Shown here: positions 43,940 through 52,551 of the stretch, in pieces | Layout of the letters: each line of letters starts with the position of its first letter | Numbering within the stretch: the stretch's first letter is position 1 | Origin: CAYPAV01 sp964408805 | Lineage (GTDB): Bacteria; Pseudomonadota; Alphaproteobacteria; UBA8366 | DNA: 64,000 bases | Direction of reading: 5' to 3' | NCBI GenBank assembly: GCA_964408805.1 | Contig: CAYPAV010000010.1 | Span: 127,105-191,104 of the forward strand | The notes under the pieces: model-generated | Databases searched by the model: none | What the model was told of the DNA's origin: nothing | What the model saw: the letters and a program-made list of their open reading frames with translations, nothing else | Translations under genes and position numbers: made by a program

Positions 43940-44801
43940 ATGTTCGTAATTATTGGCCTTTGCGTCGTGATCGGCTGCGTGATCGGAGGATATCTGATGG
44001 TGGGCGGGCACTTGGATGTGCTCTGGCAGCCGGCGGAGGTGGTCATTATCGGCGGTTCGGGGTTGGGCGCCTTTATCTGCGCCAATACGAAGCAGACTCT
44101 CGTCGGCGCGGTTGGCGGTCTGATTGGTTTGTTGAAGGGGCCTATAATACAAGGCTGACGATTATCTGGAGCTTCTGACCTTGCAGTATCAAGTGTTCCG
44201 GATGGCAAAGTCGAAGGGGATGCTGTCTCTAGAGCAGCATGTGGAAAACCCCGAGGCGAGCGCCCTCTTCCAGCAGTTTCCCGGCTTTTCGGCCGATCAT
44301 CACGCCACGGATTTCTTTTGCGACTACTTGCGGCTGATGACTCTCGGTACGGATAATCCGCTTGAAGTCGAGACGCTGATCGACCAGGAGCTCGACGTAC
44401 ACCATCACCACGAAGAAGAAATCAGTCATGCGGTGAATGCGCTGGGGGAAAGCTTCCCTGGCCTCGGAATCGTTGCCGCCGTGCTCGGCGTCATCCATAC
44501 CATGGGTTCGATCACGGAGCCGCCCGAAGTGCTTGGCCATTTGATCGGCGCGGCGCTTGTCGGAACTTTTCTCGGTATTCTGCTGTGTTACGGTTTCGTT
44601 GGACCGATGGCCACGGCGATGAAGGGGAACAGCGAGGCCGATCACAATTACTTTGTTTGTCTGAAGACCGGAATCATCGCACATTTGCAAGGCTATGCGC
44701 CGGCGGTTTCGATCGAATTCGCCCGCAAGACCCTGCAAGGGCACGTCCGCCCTTCCTTCGCGGAATTGGAGGAAGCCACGGCGTCGTTGGATCCGGTATA
44801 G
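43940..44801 (+). pseudogene. motA: Flagellar stator protein MotA, frameshifted
   Basis: Two reading frames form one MotA. The first, from the ATG at 43940, gives MFVIIGLCVVIGCVIGGY through LVGAVGGLIGLLKGP. The second, from about 44148, gives KADDYLELLTLQYQVFRMAK, SKGMLSLEQHVENP, and on to GIVAAVLGVIHTMGSITEPP and AVSIEFARKT. Removing one base near 44147 restores a single frame through GPIYKADDYLEL, which matches the family junction. Without a shift, translation ends at a TGA 72 codons in and the last two transmembrane helices are lost. The motB pair follows at once. A programmed shift is possible but the site has no classical slippery sequence. Confidence 0.85.
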
Positions 44802-44822
44802 TTTCGGTCGGGAGACTGACGG

Positions 44823-45773
44823 ATGTCGGAAGAAGGCAGATCACAGCTCGACGATCCAATCGTCATAAAGCGCAAGATAAAGGCCAGTCATCCGCCGCAT
44901 GGCGGGGCGTGGAAAGTCGCCTATGCGGATTTCGTGACCGCGATGATGGCGTTCTTCCTGTTGCTTTGGTTGCTGAACGTCACCACCGAATCGAACAAGC
45001 AAGGCGTCTCGAACTATTTCGAGCCGGACACGTCGGAAGAAGAGCGTGTGTCGGGTTCGGTTCAGGCGCTGCGCGGTCTTGCGCAGGTCGCGGAGGGTGC
45101 GTTGAAATTCGCCGGCTCGCCGCCGAGCGTCACTGTTGCGATCGCGACGACGGGCAGCAAGACCGGAGGCGACGAATCGCAAAAGGATGTGGCCGACGCG
45201 GAGGCTCTCGCGCAAGCCGAGGCGAAGCGTTTGGAGTTGGAGGTGGAGAACTTCGCGGCGGTCGAGGCCGAAATCCGTCAGGCGCTACAGGAAATTCCCG
45301 AGCTGAACGACATGCAGGAAAGTCTGATGATCGATCAGACGCCGGAAGGCCTTCGCATCCAGATCCTCGACCAGGAAAACGTCGCCATGTTCGTTCCGGG
45401 CAAATCGAGCTTGAACGATCACGGCCGCAAGATGCTCGCGATCGTGGCCAACATCATCACCAAGATGCCGAACAATGTGGTGTTGACAGGACATACGGAC
45501 AGCAGCGGCTCGAAACGGCGCGGCAACTATGGAAATTGGGAGCTATCCGGCGATCGAGCGAACACGGCGCGCCGCATCATGGTCGAATTCGGACTTGGCG
45601 CGGAGAAGATCGTCAAGGTCGCCGGCAAAGCGGATCGCGAACACCTCTTCCCGAAGAAGCCGAAATCAGCCGGTAACCGACGAATAAGTATTATTTTGAA
45701 ACGGGGCCCATCGCTCACCAAGCTTCCGGACCAGGAAGCGGAGCAGGACGAGCAACAAGAGAAGTCAGGATAG
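44823..45773 (+). CDS. motB: MotB family flagellar stator protein, copy 1
   Basis: 316 residues. One transmembrane helix (YADFVTAMMAFFLLLWLLN) contains the ion-conducting Asp36. A variable linker follows, then the OmpA-like peptidoglycan-binding domain (residues ~180-300: TGHTDSSGSKRRGNYGNWEL, ANTARRIM). It anchors the MotA ring to the wall and forms the proton channel. GGGAG is eight bases before the ATG. The C-terminal tail is acidic (QEAEQDEQQEKSG). It sits 21 bp after motA and 4 bp before a second motB-like gene. Confidence 0.93.
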   Translation: MSEEGRSQLDDPIVIKRKIKASHPPHGGAWKVAYADFVTAMMAFFLLLWLLNVTTESNKQGVSNYFEPDTSEEERVSGSVQALRGLAQVAEGALKFAGSPPSVTVAIATTGSKTGGDESQKDVADAEALAQAEAKRLELEVENFAAVEAEIRQALQEIPELNDMQESLMIDQTPEGLRIQILDQENVAMFVPGKSSLNDHGRKMLAIVANIITKMPNNVVLTGHTDSSGSKRRGNYGNWELSGDRANTARRIMVEFGLGAEKIVKVAGKADREHLFPKKPKSAGNRRISIILKRGPSLTKLPDQEAEQDEQQEKSG

Positions 45774-45777
45774 CGCG

Positions 45778-46695
45778 ATGTCTCTGCTCGACGGCGATCG
45801 ACCGATATATATCAAGAAGATCCCGCCGCCGCCGCCGGCGCATGGCGGCGCGTGGAAAGTGGCCTATGCGGATTTCGTGACCGCGATGATGGCGTTCTTC
45901 CTGTTGCTGTGGCTGTTGAACGCAACGACGGTGGATCAGAAACTGGGCATTTCGAATTATTTTGAACCGACCGGCGCGATCAAGGGGTCGAGCGGTAGCG
46001 GCGGCGTCTTTGGCGGGACCTCGATGACGGATCCGGGCGTTGATCCGAAACCGGGGAAAACCATGGAAAAATTGGTCGGTACCGAATCGGAGATCGAGAA
46101 CGAGCTCGAGAACCAGACGAAGCAGGTGAAGAAGCATGACAAGGTCAAAAGTGCGACGCCGGCCGAGGTAGAGCGCGAACAACAGGAATTGGAGAAGGTC
46201 GAACGGGCGATGAAACAAGCGCTCTTCGATTTGCCGCAACTGGCGGCGCTGAAAAATTCGATGATGGTCGAGGTGACCGATCAAGGCCTGTTGATCCAGG
46301 TCGTCGATCAGAAGGGCTCGGCGCTTTTCGTCGGCGGCAGCTCTAAATTGACGCCGCTGGCCCAGAAACTTCTCAAACTCGTCGCCAGCATGGTTAAGCG
46401 CCTACCTAACAAAATCGAGATTTCCGGCCATACGGATGCCGCAGCCTACAACGGGCCCCGAGGGCGCACGAATTGGGAGCTGTCGCTGGAACGCGCAAAT
46501 GCGGCGCGGCGGGAACTGTTGCGGAACGGCATTCCCGCGGCGCGCTTCGACTCCGTCGTCGGTCGCGCAGACAAGGTGCCGCTCCTGAAGGACAATCCGA
46601 CCTCGCCCCGCAATCGACGCATTTCAGTCGTCATGCTGCGCGAGAAGAAGGAATTGAAGAAGGACGACAAGCCGAGGCCGCCTCGGATATTCTGA
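45778..46695 (+). CDS. MotB family flagellar stator protein, copy 2
   Basis: 305 residues, paralogous to the preceding gene. The helix is the same (Asp32 in YADFVTAMMAF), while the linker is longer in charged residues (NELENQTKQVKKHDKVKSAT) and the OmpA domain is diverged (SGHTDAAAYNGPRGRTNWEL). The nucleotides of the helix region are nearly identical to copy 1, the rest is not. AGGA lies five bases before the ATG, so it is translated with the stator genes. It could form a second stator with the same MotA, or with a MotA outside the window. Confidence 0.9.
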   Translation: MSLLDGDRPIYIKKIPPPPPAHGGAWKVAYADFVTAMMAFFLLLWLLNATTVDQKLGISNYFEPTGAIKGSSGSGGVFGGTSMTDPGVDPKPGKTMEKLVGTESEIENELENQTKQVKKHDKVKSATPAEVEREQQELEKVERAMKQALFDLPQLAALKNSMMVEVTDQGLLIQVVDQKGSALFVGGSSKLTPLAQKLLKLVASMVKRLPNKIEISGHTDAAAYNGPRGRTNWELSLERANAARRELLRNGIPAARFDSVVGRADKVPLLKDNPTSPRNRRISVVMLREKKELKKDDKPRPPRIF

Positions 46696-46780
46696 GAACC
46701 GCGTCGGAACTGGGTTGCGCCGCATTTCTCACCACCCACTCCAAGGTGGGAATTCATCCTTGTCGAAAGGCGGTCGTGAT

Positions 46781-47278
46781 ATGGCGGTCAACCTTCCCGA
46801 AAAATCACAGGGCCATGCCGGTTGGATCGGCCGCGACGGCGGCGCCGTTCTCGACGATACCGATTTCGATGGTGTGGTGTTTCGCCGGACAATCGCCTTT
46901 CTCTTTGACGGTCTCGTTCTAGTGGCGTTGTTCGTGCTCCTTTGGGTATTCAACCTGTTCACTTTCCTGCTTCTTTCCGGGGTCATCGCTTTTTTTTGGC
47001 CGGCCCTGTTGTTCGTCATTTACGATACCGTCTTGCTCGGCGGCCGGGGCGGCGCCACCATCGGCATGCGACTGCTCGGCGTGAAGATGATCTCTTGGCA
47101 GGGAGGAACGCCCGGCTATCTGCAAGCGCTCGTTCTGTCGGTTCTTTTCTATATGTCGGTGACCTTTACCTCGGGGCTCGTCCTGTTGGTACCGCTCTTC
47201 AGCGATCGCGGTCGCTGCCTGCATGACATCATCGTCGGGGTTTACCTGGTAAGGGTGGATGGGCAGGATACGGGTTAG
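46781..47278 (+). CDS. RDD family membrane protein
   Basis: 165 residues from the ATG at 46781 (AAAGG eight to twelve bases upstream). The RDD pattern is visible: FRRTIAFLFDGLVLVALFVL (Arg and Asp), the helix pair VIAFFWPALLFVIYDTVLLG, GATIGMRLLGVKMI, and the D-R-G motif at the end (FSDRGRCLHDIIVGVYLVR). Inner-membrane protein of unclear role. It follows the motB copies by 86 bp, an association with stress or transport rather than flagella. Confidence 0.85.
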   Translation: MAVNLPEKSQGHAGWIGRDGGAVLDDTDFDGVVFRRTIAFLFDGLVLVALFVLLWVFNLFTFLLLSGVIAFFWPALLFVIYDTVLLGGRGGATIGMRLLGVKMISWQGGTPGYLQALVLSVLFYMSVTFTSGLVLLVPLFSDRGRCLHDIIVGVYLVRVDGQDTG

Positions 47279-47309
47279 CATATAATCAGGCGGTCTCCGG
47301 AACCCGAAA

Positions 47310-48083
47310 ATGACGACGCAGCTGCTTCCACGTCAGATCATGACCTTCTACAGGTCGGGACCGATGCCGTGCCCTTATCTTTCGGGACGGATCGAGCAGC
47401 AGTTGTTCTCCGAGTTGTCGGGACCCGTGGCGCTCGATGTGTTCGACGAGCTGAGTCAGGGCGGTTTTCGCCGCAGCCATCACATCATCTACAAACCGGC
47501 CTGCGTCGGGTGCAACGCCTGCATACCGGTCCGGGTCCGCGCCGCGGATTTCAAACCCAACCGAGCCTGGCGGAAGGTTATCAACCGGAATGCCGATCTC
47601 CAGGCGCGCGAGATTGGCACCCGCATTACCGAAGAGCAATTCAAGCTCTTTCATCTCTACACCAATCGCCGGCACGGTGACGGCGAAATGGCGAAAATGA
47701 GCCGCCGTGATTATGCGGCGATGGTGCTTGGCAGTCCCGTCGACACCGTGCTGGTCGAATTTCGCGATACCGACGATCGCCTTGCCGCGGTCTGTCTGAT
47801 GGACCGTCTCGCGGGCGGGTTGTCCGCCGTCTACAGTTTTTTCGATCCGGAGGAGACCCGCCGTAGTCTCGGCAGCTATATCGTCCTTTGGATGATCGAG
47901 CGCGCGCGCGAACTCGAACTCGATTACGTCTATCTCGGATACTGGGTCGCGGGCAGCCCCAAGATGGATTACAAAAGCCGCTTCCGGCCGCTTGAGGGGT
48001 TCAGCCCGGATGGCTGGCACGAGATCGCCGATCCGGCCTCGACCGAGACCTCGCGCGAATCTTTCAAGACCCCCGGCGTTTAG
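47310..48083 (+). CDS. bpt: Aspartate/glutamate leucyltransferase (arginyltransferase family)
   Basis: 257 residues. The N-terminal Cys-rich block (GPMPCPYLSGRIEQQLFSEL, ACVGCNACIPVRVRAADF) is the conserved metal/heme-binding part of ATE-family transferases, and the C-terminal GNAT-like part (YSFFDPEETRRSLGSYIVLW, LDYVYLGYWV, KMDYKSRFRPLE) carries the acyl-transfer site. Proteobacterial Bpt attaches Leu (from Leu-tRNA) to N-terminal Asp/Glu, marking proteins for ClpAP via the N-degron pathway. Its 3' end overlaps the convergent RidA gene by 4 bp. Confidence 0.93.
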   Translation: MTTQLLPRQIMTFYRSGPMPCPYLSGRIEQQLFSELSGPVALDVFDELSQGGFRRSHHIIYKPACVGCNACIPVRVRAADFKPNRAWRKVINRNADLQAREIGTRITEEQFKLFHLYTNRRHGDGEMAKMSRRDYAAMVLGSPVDTVLVEFRDTDDRLAAVCLMDRLAGGLSAVYSFFDPEETRRSLGSYIVLWMIERARELELDYVYLGYWVAGSPKMDYKSRFRPLEGFSPDGWHEIADPASTETSRESFKTPGV

Positions 48084-48490
48084 TCGACGACCGCTTCCGC
48101 CTCGATCTCGATTACGGCATTCGAATCGATGAGTTTCGTGACTTCAACCAAGGTCATGGCCGGGAAATGCTTGCCGAGATGTTCCATCCAAGCGGCCCCC
48201 AACTCGGCGCCCGCCGCATTGAAGGCATCGATGTCGGTGACGTAGACGCGCAACATCACGATATCCCCGGCCGAACCGCCCGCCGTCTCGACCACGGCCA
48301 CGACATTGGCCAGCGATTGGGCGAATTGCGCTCCCATGCCGAGCCCATCGGCGACGCCGGCACCCGTCACCTGCGCCACCTGACCCGCTACCCGGATCGT
48401 CGTCCCGCCGCTCGACTTCATGCCGTATGAGAAACCACGCGCTCGCTGCCAGCCTTCGGGTAGGATTGCCTCCGATGTCTTGTTGCTCAT
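48080..48490 (-). CDS. RidA family protein
   Basis: 136 residues. The Rid pattern is present: the start of the fold (GFSYGMKSSGGTTIRVAGQV), GLGMGAQFAQSLANVVAVVE, DIVMLRVYVTDIDAF and the end LVEVTKLIDSNAVIEIEAEA. However, the Arg of the canonical RidA active site (R-x-x-V) is replaced by K-L-I-D-S-N, so it may not be a 2-aminoacrylate deaminase. It is slightly longer than the usual ~125 residues. It faces bpt. Confidence 0.85.
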   Translation of the reverse strand: MSNKTSEAILPEGWQRARGFSYGMKSSGGTTIRVAGQVAQVTGAGVADGLGMGAQFAQSLANVVAVVETAGGSAGDIVMLRVYVTDIDAFNAAGAELGAAWMEHLGKHFPAMTLVEVTKLIDSNAVIEIEAEAVVD

Positions 48491-48632
48491 TCGAGAATGT
48501 TCCCCGTTGTTCGGTTATGATGGCGGCAGTCTAGCACGATCCGGTTTCGAACCGGTGTCGCCTTCTCGGTCCGCGAATTGCATGTTTCGTGATGTGGGAG
48601 AGGGCGCCCGTGTTTCGTGAGGATTCGAAGCG

Positions 48633-48761
48633 ATGGGACGCATTGCCAATCTATATGGACTCGCGGCTATTGGTGTCATCTTCGCGGTCGTCGTGATCTT
48701 CGGCCATGACGCATTCCGGCCGCCCCTCAAGGCTAGATTTCTAGACTTGCAACGAGAATAG
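48633..48761 (+). CDS. Small membrane protein (42 aa)
   Basis: ATG at 48633 with GAGG ten bases before it, ending TAG at 48761. It reads MGRIANLYGLAAIGVIFAVV then VIFGHDAFRPPLKARFLDL: one hydrophobic helix and a basic/polar tail. Too short for family assignment. It lies just upstream of the AT-rich hypothetical gene and may be its partner. Supported by frame, ribosome site and helix only. Confidence 0.4.
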   Translation: MGRIANLYGLAAIGVIFAVVVIFGHDAFRPPLKARFLDLQRE

Positions 48762-48779
48762 GATCCGAGTTTTCGCGCC

Positions 48780-49364
48780 ATGATGAAAGCCGAATGTATC
48801 CATGACACGATCGTGGATGAATATGGCAAGATAACAATGAAAGTAATATATGATATTTCAAAAGAATTTAATAATATTGAATTAGTAAAAAAGAAAAATA
48901 TTAAGAAAATATTTAAAAATAATAGAGCAAAACAACAAGTAATATTTTCAGCATTGACCGCATACTTCATTTGCGCCCGCGATGGCGCCTTCGACCGGTA
49001 TTCCCTTCAAACCGTCAGGCATACCAGTCCCTTTGCCGTCGAAAGTTGGCGGTCGACCCCTAAATCGATCGGCGGCAAACGGATCGTTTTTCTGACTCTA
49101 CGGGTCCGAAACCTATTGTCGCGTTCCGCCGAGGTGATCAAGGGCGTCATCCGATTTACCAGACCCGATGGCGTCGAGGTGTATTCGTTTCCGATCGAGC
49201 GCGGCAAATCATTCATCTCGGGCGAGGTATTGAATATCCGCCATAAATTCCGGGTCGACGGCCGATCGAATGGTCCACGAGTCATTTTCTCGCGCTGGAA
49301 GCTTCGTGTTGCCGTCGATATCCGGCAGTTCAGCGTCGAGGGATTGGGCGAGATTGCTTATTAG
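48780..49364 (+). CDS. Hypothetical protein with an AT-rich segment
   Basis: 194 residues, no recognised family. Residues ~18-58 are encoded by an AT-rich tract (about 48826-48957) giving a Lys/Asn/Ile-rich stretch (NNIELVKKKNIKKIFKNNRA) in the same frame as GC-rich DNA on both sides. The C-terminal half (VFLTLRVRNLLSRSAEVIKG, FTRPDGVEVYSFPIERGKSF, FSVEGLGEI) looks like a beta-sandwich, similar in pattern to FxLYD-type extracellular domains. The ribosome site is weak. The gene converges on the methyltransferase gene. Confidence 0.55.
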   Translation: MMKAECIHDTIVDEYGKITMKVIYDISKEFNNIELVKKKNIKKIFKNNRAKQQVIFSALTAYFICARDGAFDRYSLQTVRHTSPFAVESWRSTPKSIGGKRIVFLTLRVRNLLSRSAEVIKGVIRFTRPDGVEVYSFPIERGKSFISGEVLNIRHKFRVDGRSNGPRVIFSRWKLRVAVDIRQFSVEGLGEIAY

Positions 49365-49370
49365 AGCCGA

Positions 49371-50447
49371 TCACTCGTCGGCGATTCCCGTGATGACCGT
49401 CATGTAGTGGGTCCGGCTCTCCGGCAGTTCGCCGCCTAGCACGGCGGGCGTCGCCTGCAGGCCGGATAGCTCGATACTGACGTCTTTGAAGCCCGCGTCA
49501 TTCAGCTCGCTCGTCATATCCATCCCGCATATGGGATGGGCGAAGGGTTCGTTATTGCGAGCCGCATAGCCGTCCAGCAGCCAGGCGTCGATCGTGCCGC
49601 CGGGCGTCAGATACATATCGTACATCGCGAAGACACCGCCTGGTTTCAGAACGCGCCGTCCCTCGCGCATGATACGGCGAAGTGCTGCCGGCGGGACTTC
49701 GTGGATCAGCCAATGCGAGGTGACCAGATCGAAACGCGCCTCCTCGAAGCCGAGGATCTCCCCGTTCATCTGCCAAAAGTCGATATCCTGACCGGCTTCG
49801 ACGGCACGAAGATGCGCCAACCGCACCGCCGGCGCGCTCACGTCGCAGCCATGAATTTCGGCCGTCGGCATGGCGCGCTTCAGCGCTCGGGTCGAGGCAC
49901 CCACCGTGCAGCCGATATCGAGGATGGCGCCGGGCGCGAAACGCTCTCGCATCGTCTCCGCATACCAATCCAGCGGCCGGCTGGGATCGAGCATGGAAAA
50001 GCTCACCGCGCTGGTCGCCCATTCGTAGACGAAGGCCGCATCGTCGGTATTCCAGATGCCGCCCGGATGCTGATGGATTTCGGTATCGGTGACGTATTCC
50101 GGCATTTCCATCAACGGATCCAGGTGGAGCCGCTCCGGCTGCCGCTTTTCGCCGTCGTCCAGAATTCGCGTCAGGCGCTCGCGCTGCGGCGCCAATGTTC
50201 GGGCCAAGCCCCAGCGTCCCTCGTACTTCACCTGCTGGGAGCGCCGCTCAAGCCATCCGTATAGCTGATAGGCGGGCGAGATCCCCATCGCACGTTCCAA
50301 GGCGCCGACATCGTTCACACCGGCGGCTTCCGCTTCCGCGACGACGTGCCGGTAGGGCGCCTCCTTCCAGAAATATTTCAGGCTGCGCGCGTAGCTCTCA
50401 TGGGTCCGAGCGGTGAAGTCGATTTCCGGGCGCGTCGTCTGGTCCAT
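49371..50447 (-). CDS. Class I SAM-dependent methyltransferase
   Basis: 358 residues. The SAM motif I is ILDIGCTVGASTRALKRAMP, followed by HGCDVSAPAVRLAHL, the acidic motif II region DIDFWQMNGE and FDLVTSHWLIHEVPPAAL, then RRVLKPGGVFAMYDMYLT. The N-terminal ~150 residues (helical, YARSLKYFWKEAP) are unlike common methyltransferases and may bind substrate. It ends the hydantoinase operon: its start is 9 bp after the 106-residue hypothetical gene. It could methylate a hydantoin or amide product. Confidence 0.85.
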   Translation of the reverse strand: MDQTTRPEIDFTARTHESYARSLKYFWKEAPYRHVVAEAEAAGVNDVGALERAMGISPAYQLYGWLERRSQQVKYEGRWGLARTLAPQRERLTRILDDGEKRQPERLHLDPLMEMPEYVTDTEIHQHPGGIWNTDDAAFVYEWATSAVSFSMLDPSRPLDWYAETMRERFAPGAILDIGCTVGASTRALKRAMPTAEIHGCDVSAPAVRLAHLRAVEAGQDIDFWQMNGEILGFEEARFDLVTSHWLIHEVPPAALRRIMREGRRVLKPGGVFAMYDMYLTPGGTIDAWLLDGYAARNNEPFAHPICGMDMTSELNDAGFKDVSIELSGLQATPAVLGGELPESRTHYMTVITGIADE

Positions 50448-50456
50448 GACCGCCCC

Positions 50457-50777
50457 TCAATCCGCATCCATGAAACGACGCACGTCCGCCGCCACATCGG
50501 GTTCCAACCAGGGGCGAAGTAATTCGGCCGCGAAGGTCTTTTCCTCTTCCACCTGCCAAGCGCGGTGCGCCTCCGACTCTTCCGCTTCCCGCAATATGTC
50601 GTCCGTCAGGATGCCTTGGCTTTCCAGTGCCGCAGTCAGCCGATGCACCATCGCCTTCAACACGTAGACTTCGCCGCCGAGCGCCGTGATGACGCCCAAA
50701 AGACGCGCCGTCGTCGGGTCCTTGAAGAAATCGAGATCAATGAGTTCCGCCGCGTTTGGCTCTGTCGTCTTCGGCAT
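50457..50777 (-). CDS. Hypothetical protein in the hydantoinase operon
   Basis: 106 residues, not recognised. It is acidic, helical and without a signal peptide: ELIDLDFFKDPTTARLLGVI, GEVYVLKAMVHRLTAAL, DILREAEESEAHRAWQVEEE, LEPDVAADVRRFMDAD. It lies between the HyuB and methyltransferase genes with gaps of 27 and 9 bp, so it is an operon member. It could be an accessory subunit. Confidence 0.6.
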   Translation of the reverse strand: MPKTTEPNAAELIDLDFFKDPTTARLLGVITALGGEVYVLKAMVHRLTAALESQGILTDDILREAEESEAHRAWQVEEEKTFAAELLRPWLEPDVAADVRRFMDAD

Positions 50778-50804
50778 TCTTGTGGCTCCCTCTCGTCTTG
50801 TCCG

Positions 50805-52547
50805 CTATTCGGCCGCTTGGCGTCGTTCCGTCCTTAGCGCCTCAGTGGCGGCCTCGTCCACGGATCGGCCGTCGGCCGAGAGGCGAACGCCGTAGAACTC
50901 GGCCGCCGCCTGCTCGCTCACCACGTCGTCGCGGACATCGCGAAGGACCTGCGCGGGATCACGCTTCAGGGGGTCACCCCAACCGCCGCCGCCGGGCGAC
51001 GCGGCGACCATGCGAAGGGCGGGCAGGTCCTGGACCCCGTAGGCGGGCGCATCGAAGGCGGCCCTGCCCTCGGGCTCGACACGGAGATATCCGGATTGGC
51101 CCGCGCTTCCGCCCACGACGCCATACCCGGAAGGCGCGCCGACGCCGTCGCCCCGGAAGGAATGCGTCGCCGGCACCGTAAGCTCGACCTCGTATTCGGC
51201 GCCGCTGCCGCCTCGGTATTCGCCCGGTCCCGCCACATCCCGGCGAAATTCCTGGCGATGGACCCGGCAAGGAAAAAGCTGCTCATAGGCTTCGATATTC
51301 GGCATGGTAAGCCCGCCAAGCGCGATCAGGAGGCCGATCTGATTGAAGCCGTCGCGGCCCTCGACCGCACCGCCGCCCGGCATCGCGGGCCAGTGGTACA
51401 TGACGAAGGGTTCCTCCGCGCCGGCCTCGCGCCCCGACGTGACCCCGTGGACGCTCTTCGCCCAGCCGGCACAGCTTCGCGTTTCGTCGGCCTGGGAAAG
51501 CGCTTTCCACGTCGCGTGCACGATCTCATGGGCGATGAATACAGTATTCATGGTCATCGGCGCCGGCGGGCGCGGGTTCACGACGCTGCCTTTGGGGGCG
51601 GTGATCGTGACACAGCGGAAGGTCCCTTCGTTCCGCGGGATATCCGGTTCGAAGAACGAGGCGAGCCCCATATAGACGGCGGAATATGTATTGGCGACGG
51701 AACTGTTCTTGTAACCCTTCATCTGCGGGCCGGTCCCGGTGAAATCGACATCCAGCGTGTCGCCGTCGATCGTCATCTTGACCCTGATCTCGGTCTCGAT
51801 CGGCTCGAAGCAATCATTGTCGCTGATCTCCACGGCCTCGTAGACTCCGTCGGGCAAGTCGGCGATGACCTGCCGGAAACGTCGGTCGGCGTGATCGAGA
51901 ACGGCATCGAAATAGCGCTCCGCGTCGTCGGTCCCCAACTCCTCGACGAGGGACGCGACCCGCTCGCCGCCGATCCGGGTCGAGCCGATCATCGCGCGAA
52001 GGTCGCCGTCGAGGAGGTCCGGCGTGCGGCAGTTCAGCAACAACAGATTCCAAAGATCGTCCCTTGTCTCGCCCCGCTCGATCAGCTTCAGAACCGGCAG
52101 GCGGATGCCCTCGTGGAAGATCTCGGTCGCGGCCGAATTGTAGGTACCCGCCGCGCCGCCGCCGATATCCGACTGATGGGCGCGGTTGCAGGCCAGAGCG
52201 ACCATCCGGCCATCGACGAAGACCGGCCGTGCGATCACCCAGTCCGGAAGGTGATTGCCGCCGGCGACATAGGGATCGTTGAGCAGAAAGACGTCGCCCT
52301 CCTCGATCCGTCCGGCGAAGTCGCGAAGGATGGCTCGGGTCGCGAAACCGCCGCCGCCGGTATGGATCGGGATGCCGTCCGCATTGCTGATCAAGGTCCC
52401 GTCATGGGCCGAGAGAAAGCACGAAAAGTCATGCGAGGTGTTGAAAATTGGGCTCCGCGCGGTCCGTGTCATCACCCAGCCCATCTGGAGCGAGATGTTG
52501 TCGAGCCGGTTTTGCACCAGGGCAAGTGTCACGGGATCGATGGTCAT
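50805..52547 (-). CDS. Hydantoinase B / oxoprolinase family (HyuB-like)
   Basis: 580 residues, full length. The N-terminal DPVTLALVQNRLDNISLQMG and FNTSHDFSCFLSAHDG, ARAILRDFAGRIEEGDVFLLND-like metal region (AGGNHLPDWVIARPVF), and VDFTGTGPQMKGYKNS are typical of the HyuB/5-oxoprolinase C-terminal subunit. With HyuA it forms the ATP-dependent ring-opening enzyme for hydantoins or 5-oxoproline. The ATG follows the HyuA stop by 4 bp, with AGAGGGAT in the overlap. Its substrate class is not resolved. Confidence 0.92.
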   Translation of the reverse strand: MTIDPVTLALVQNRLDNISLQMGWVMTRTARSPIFNTSHDFSCFLSAHDGTLISNADGIPIHTGGGGFATRAILRDFAGRIEEGDVFLLNDPYVAGGNHLPDWVIARPVFVDGRMVALACNRAHQSDIGGGAAGTYNSAATEIFHEGIRLPVLKLIERGETRDDLWNLLLLNCRTPDLLDGDLRAMIGSTRIGGERVASLVEELGTDDAERYFDAVLDHADRRFRQVIADLPDGVYEAVEISDNDCFEPIETEIRVKMTIDGDTLDVDFTGTGPQMKGYKNSSVANTYSAVYMGLASFFEPDIPRNEGTFRCVTITAPKGSVVNPRPPAPMTMNTVFIAHEIVHATWKALSQADETRSCAGWAKSVHGVTSGREAGAEEPFVMYHWPAMPGGGAVEGRDGFNQIGLLIALGGLTMPNIEAYEQLFPCRVHRQEFRRDVAGPGEYRGGSGAEYEVELTVPATHSFRGDGVGAPSGYGVVGGSAGQSGYLRVEPEGRAAFDAPAYGVQDLPALRMVAASPGGGGWGDPLKRDPAQVLRDVRDDVVSEQAAAEFYGVRLSADGRSVDEAATEALRTERRQAAE

Positions 52548-52551
52548 GGCG

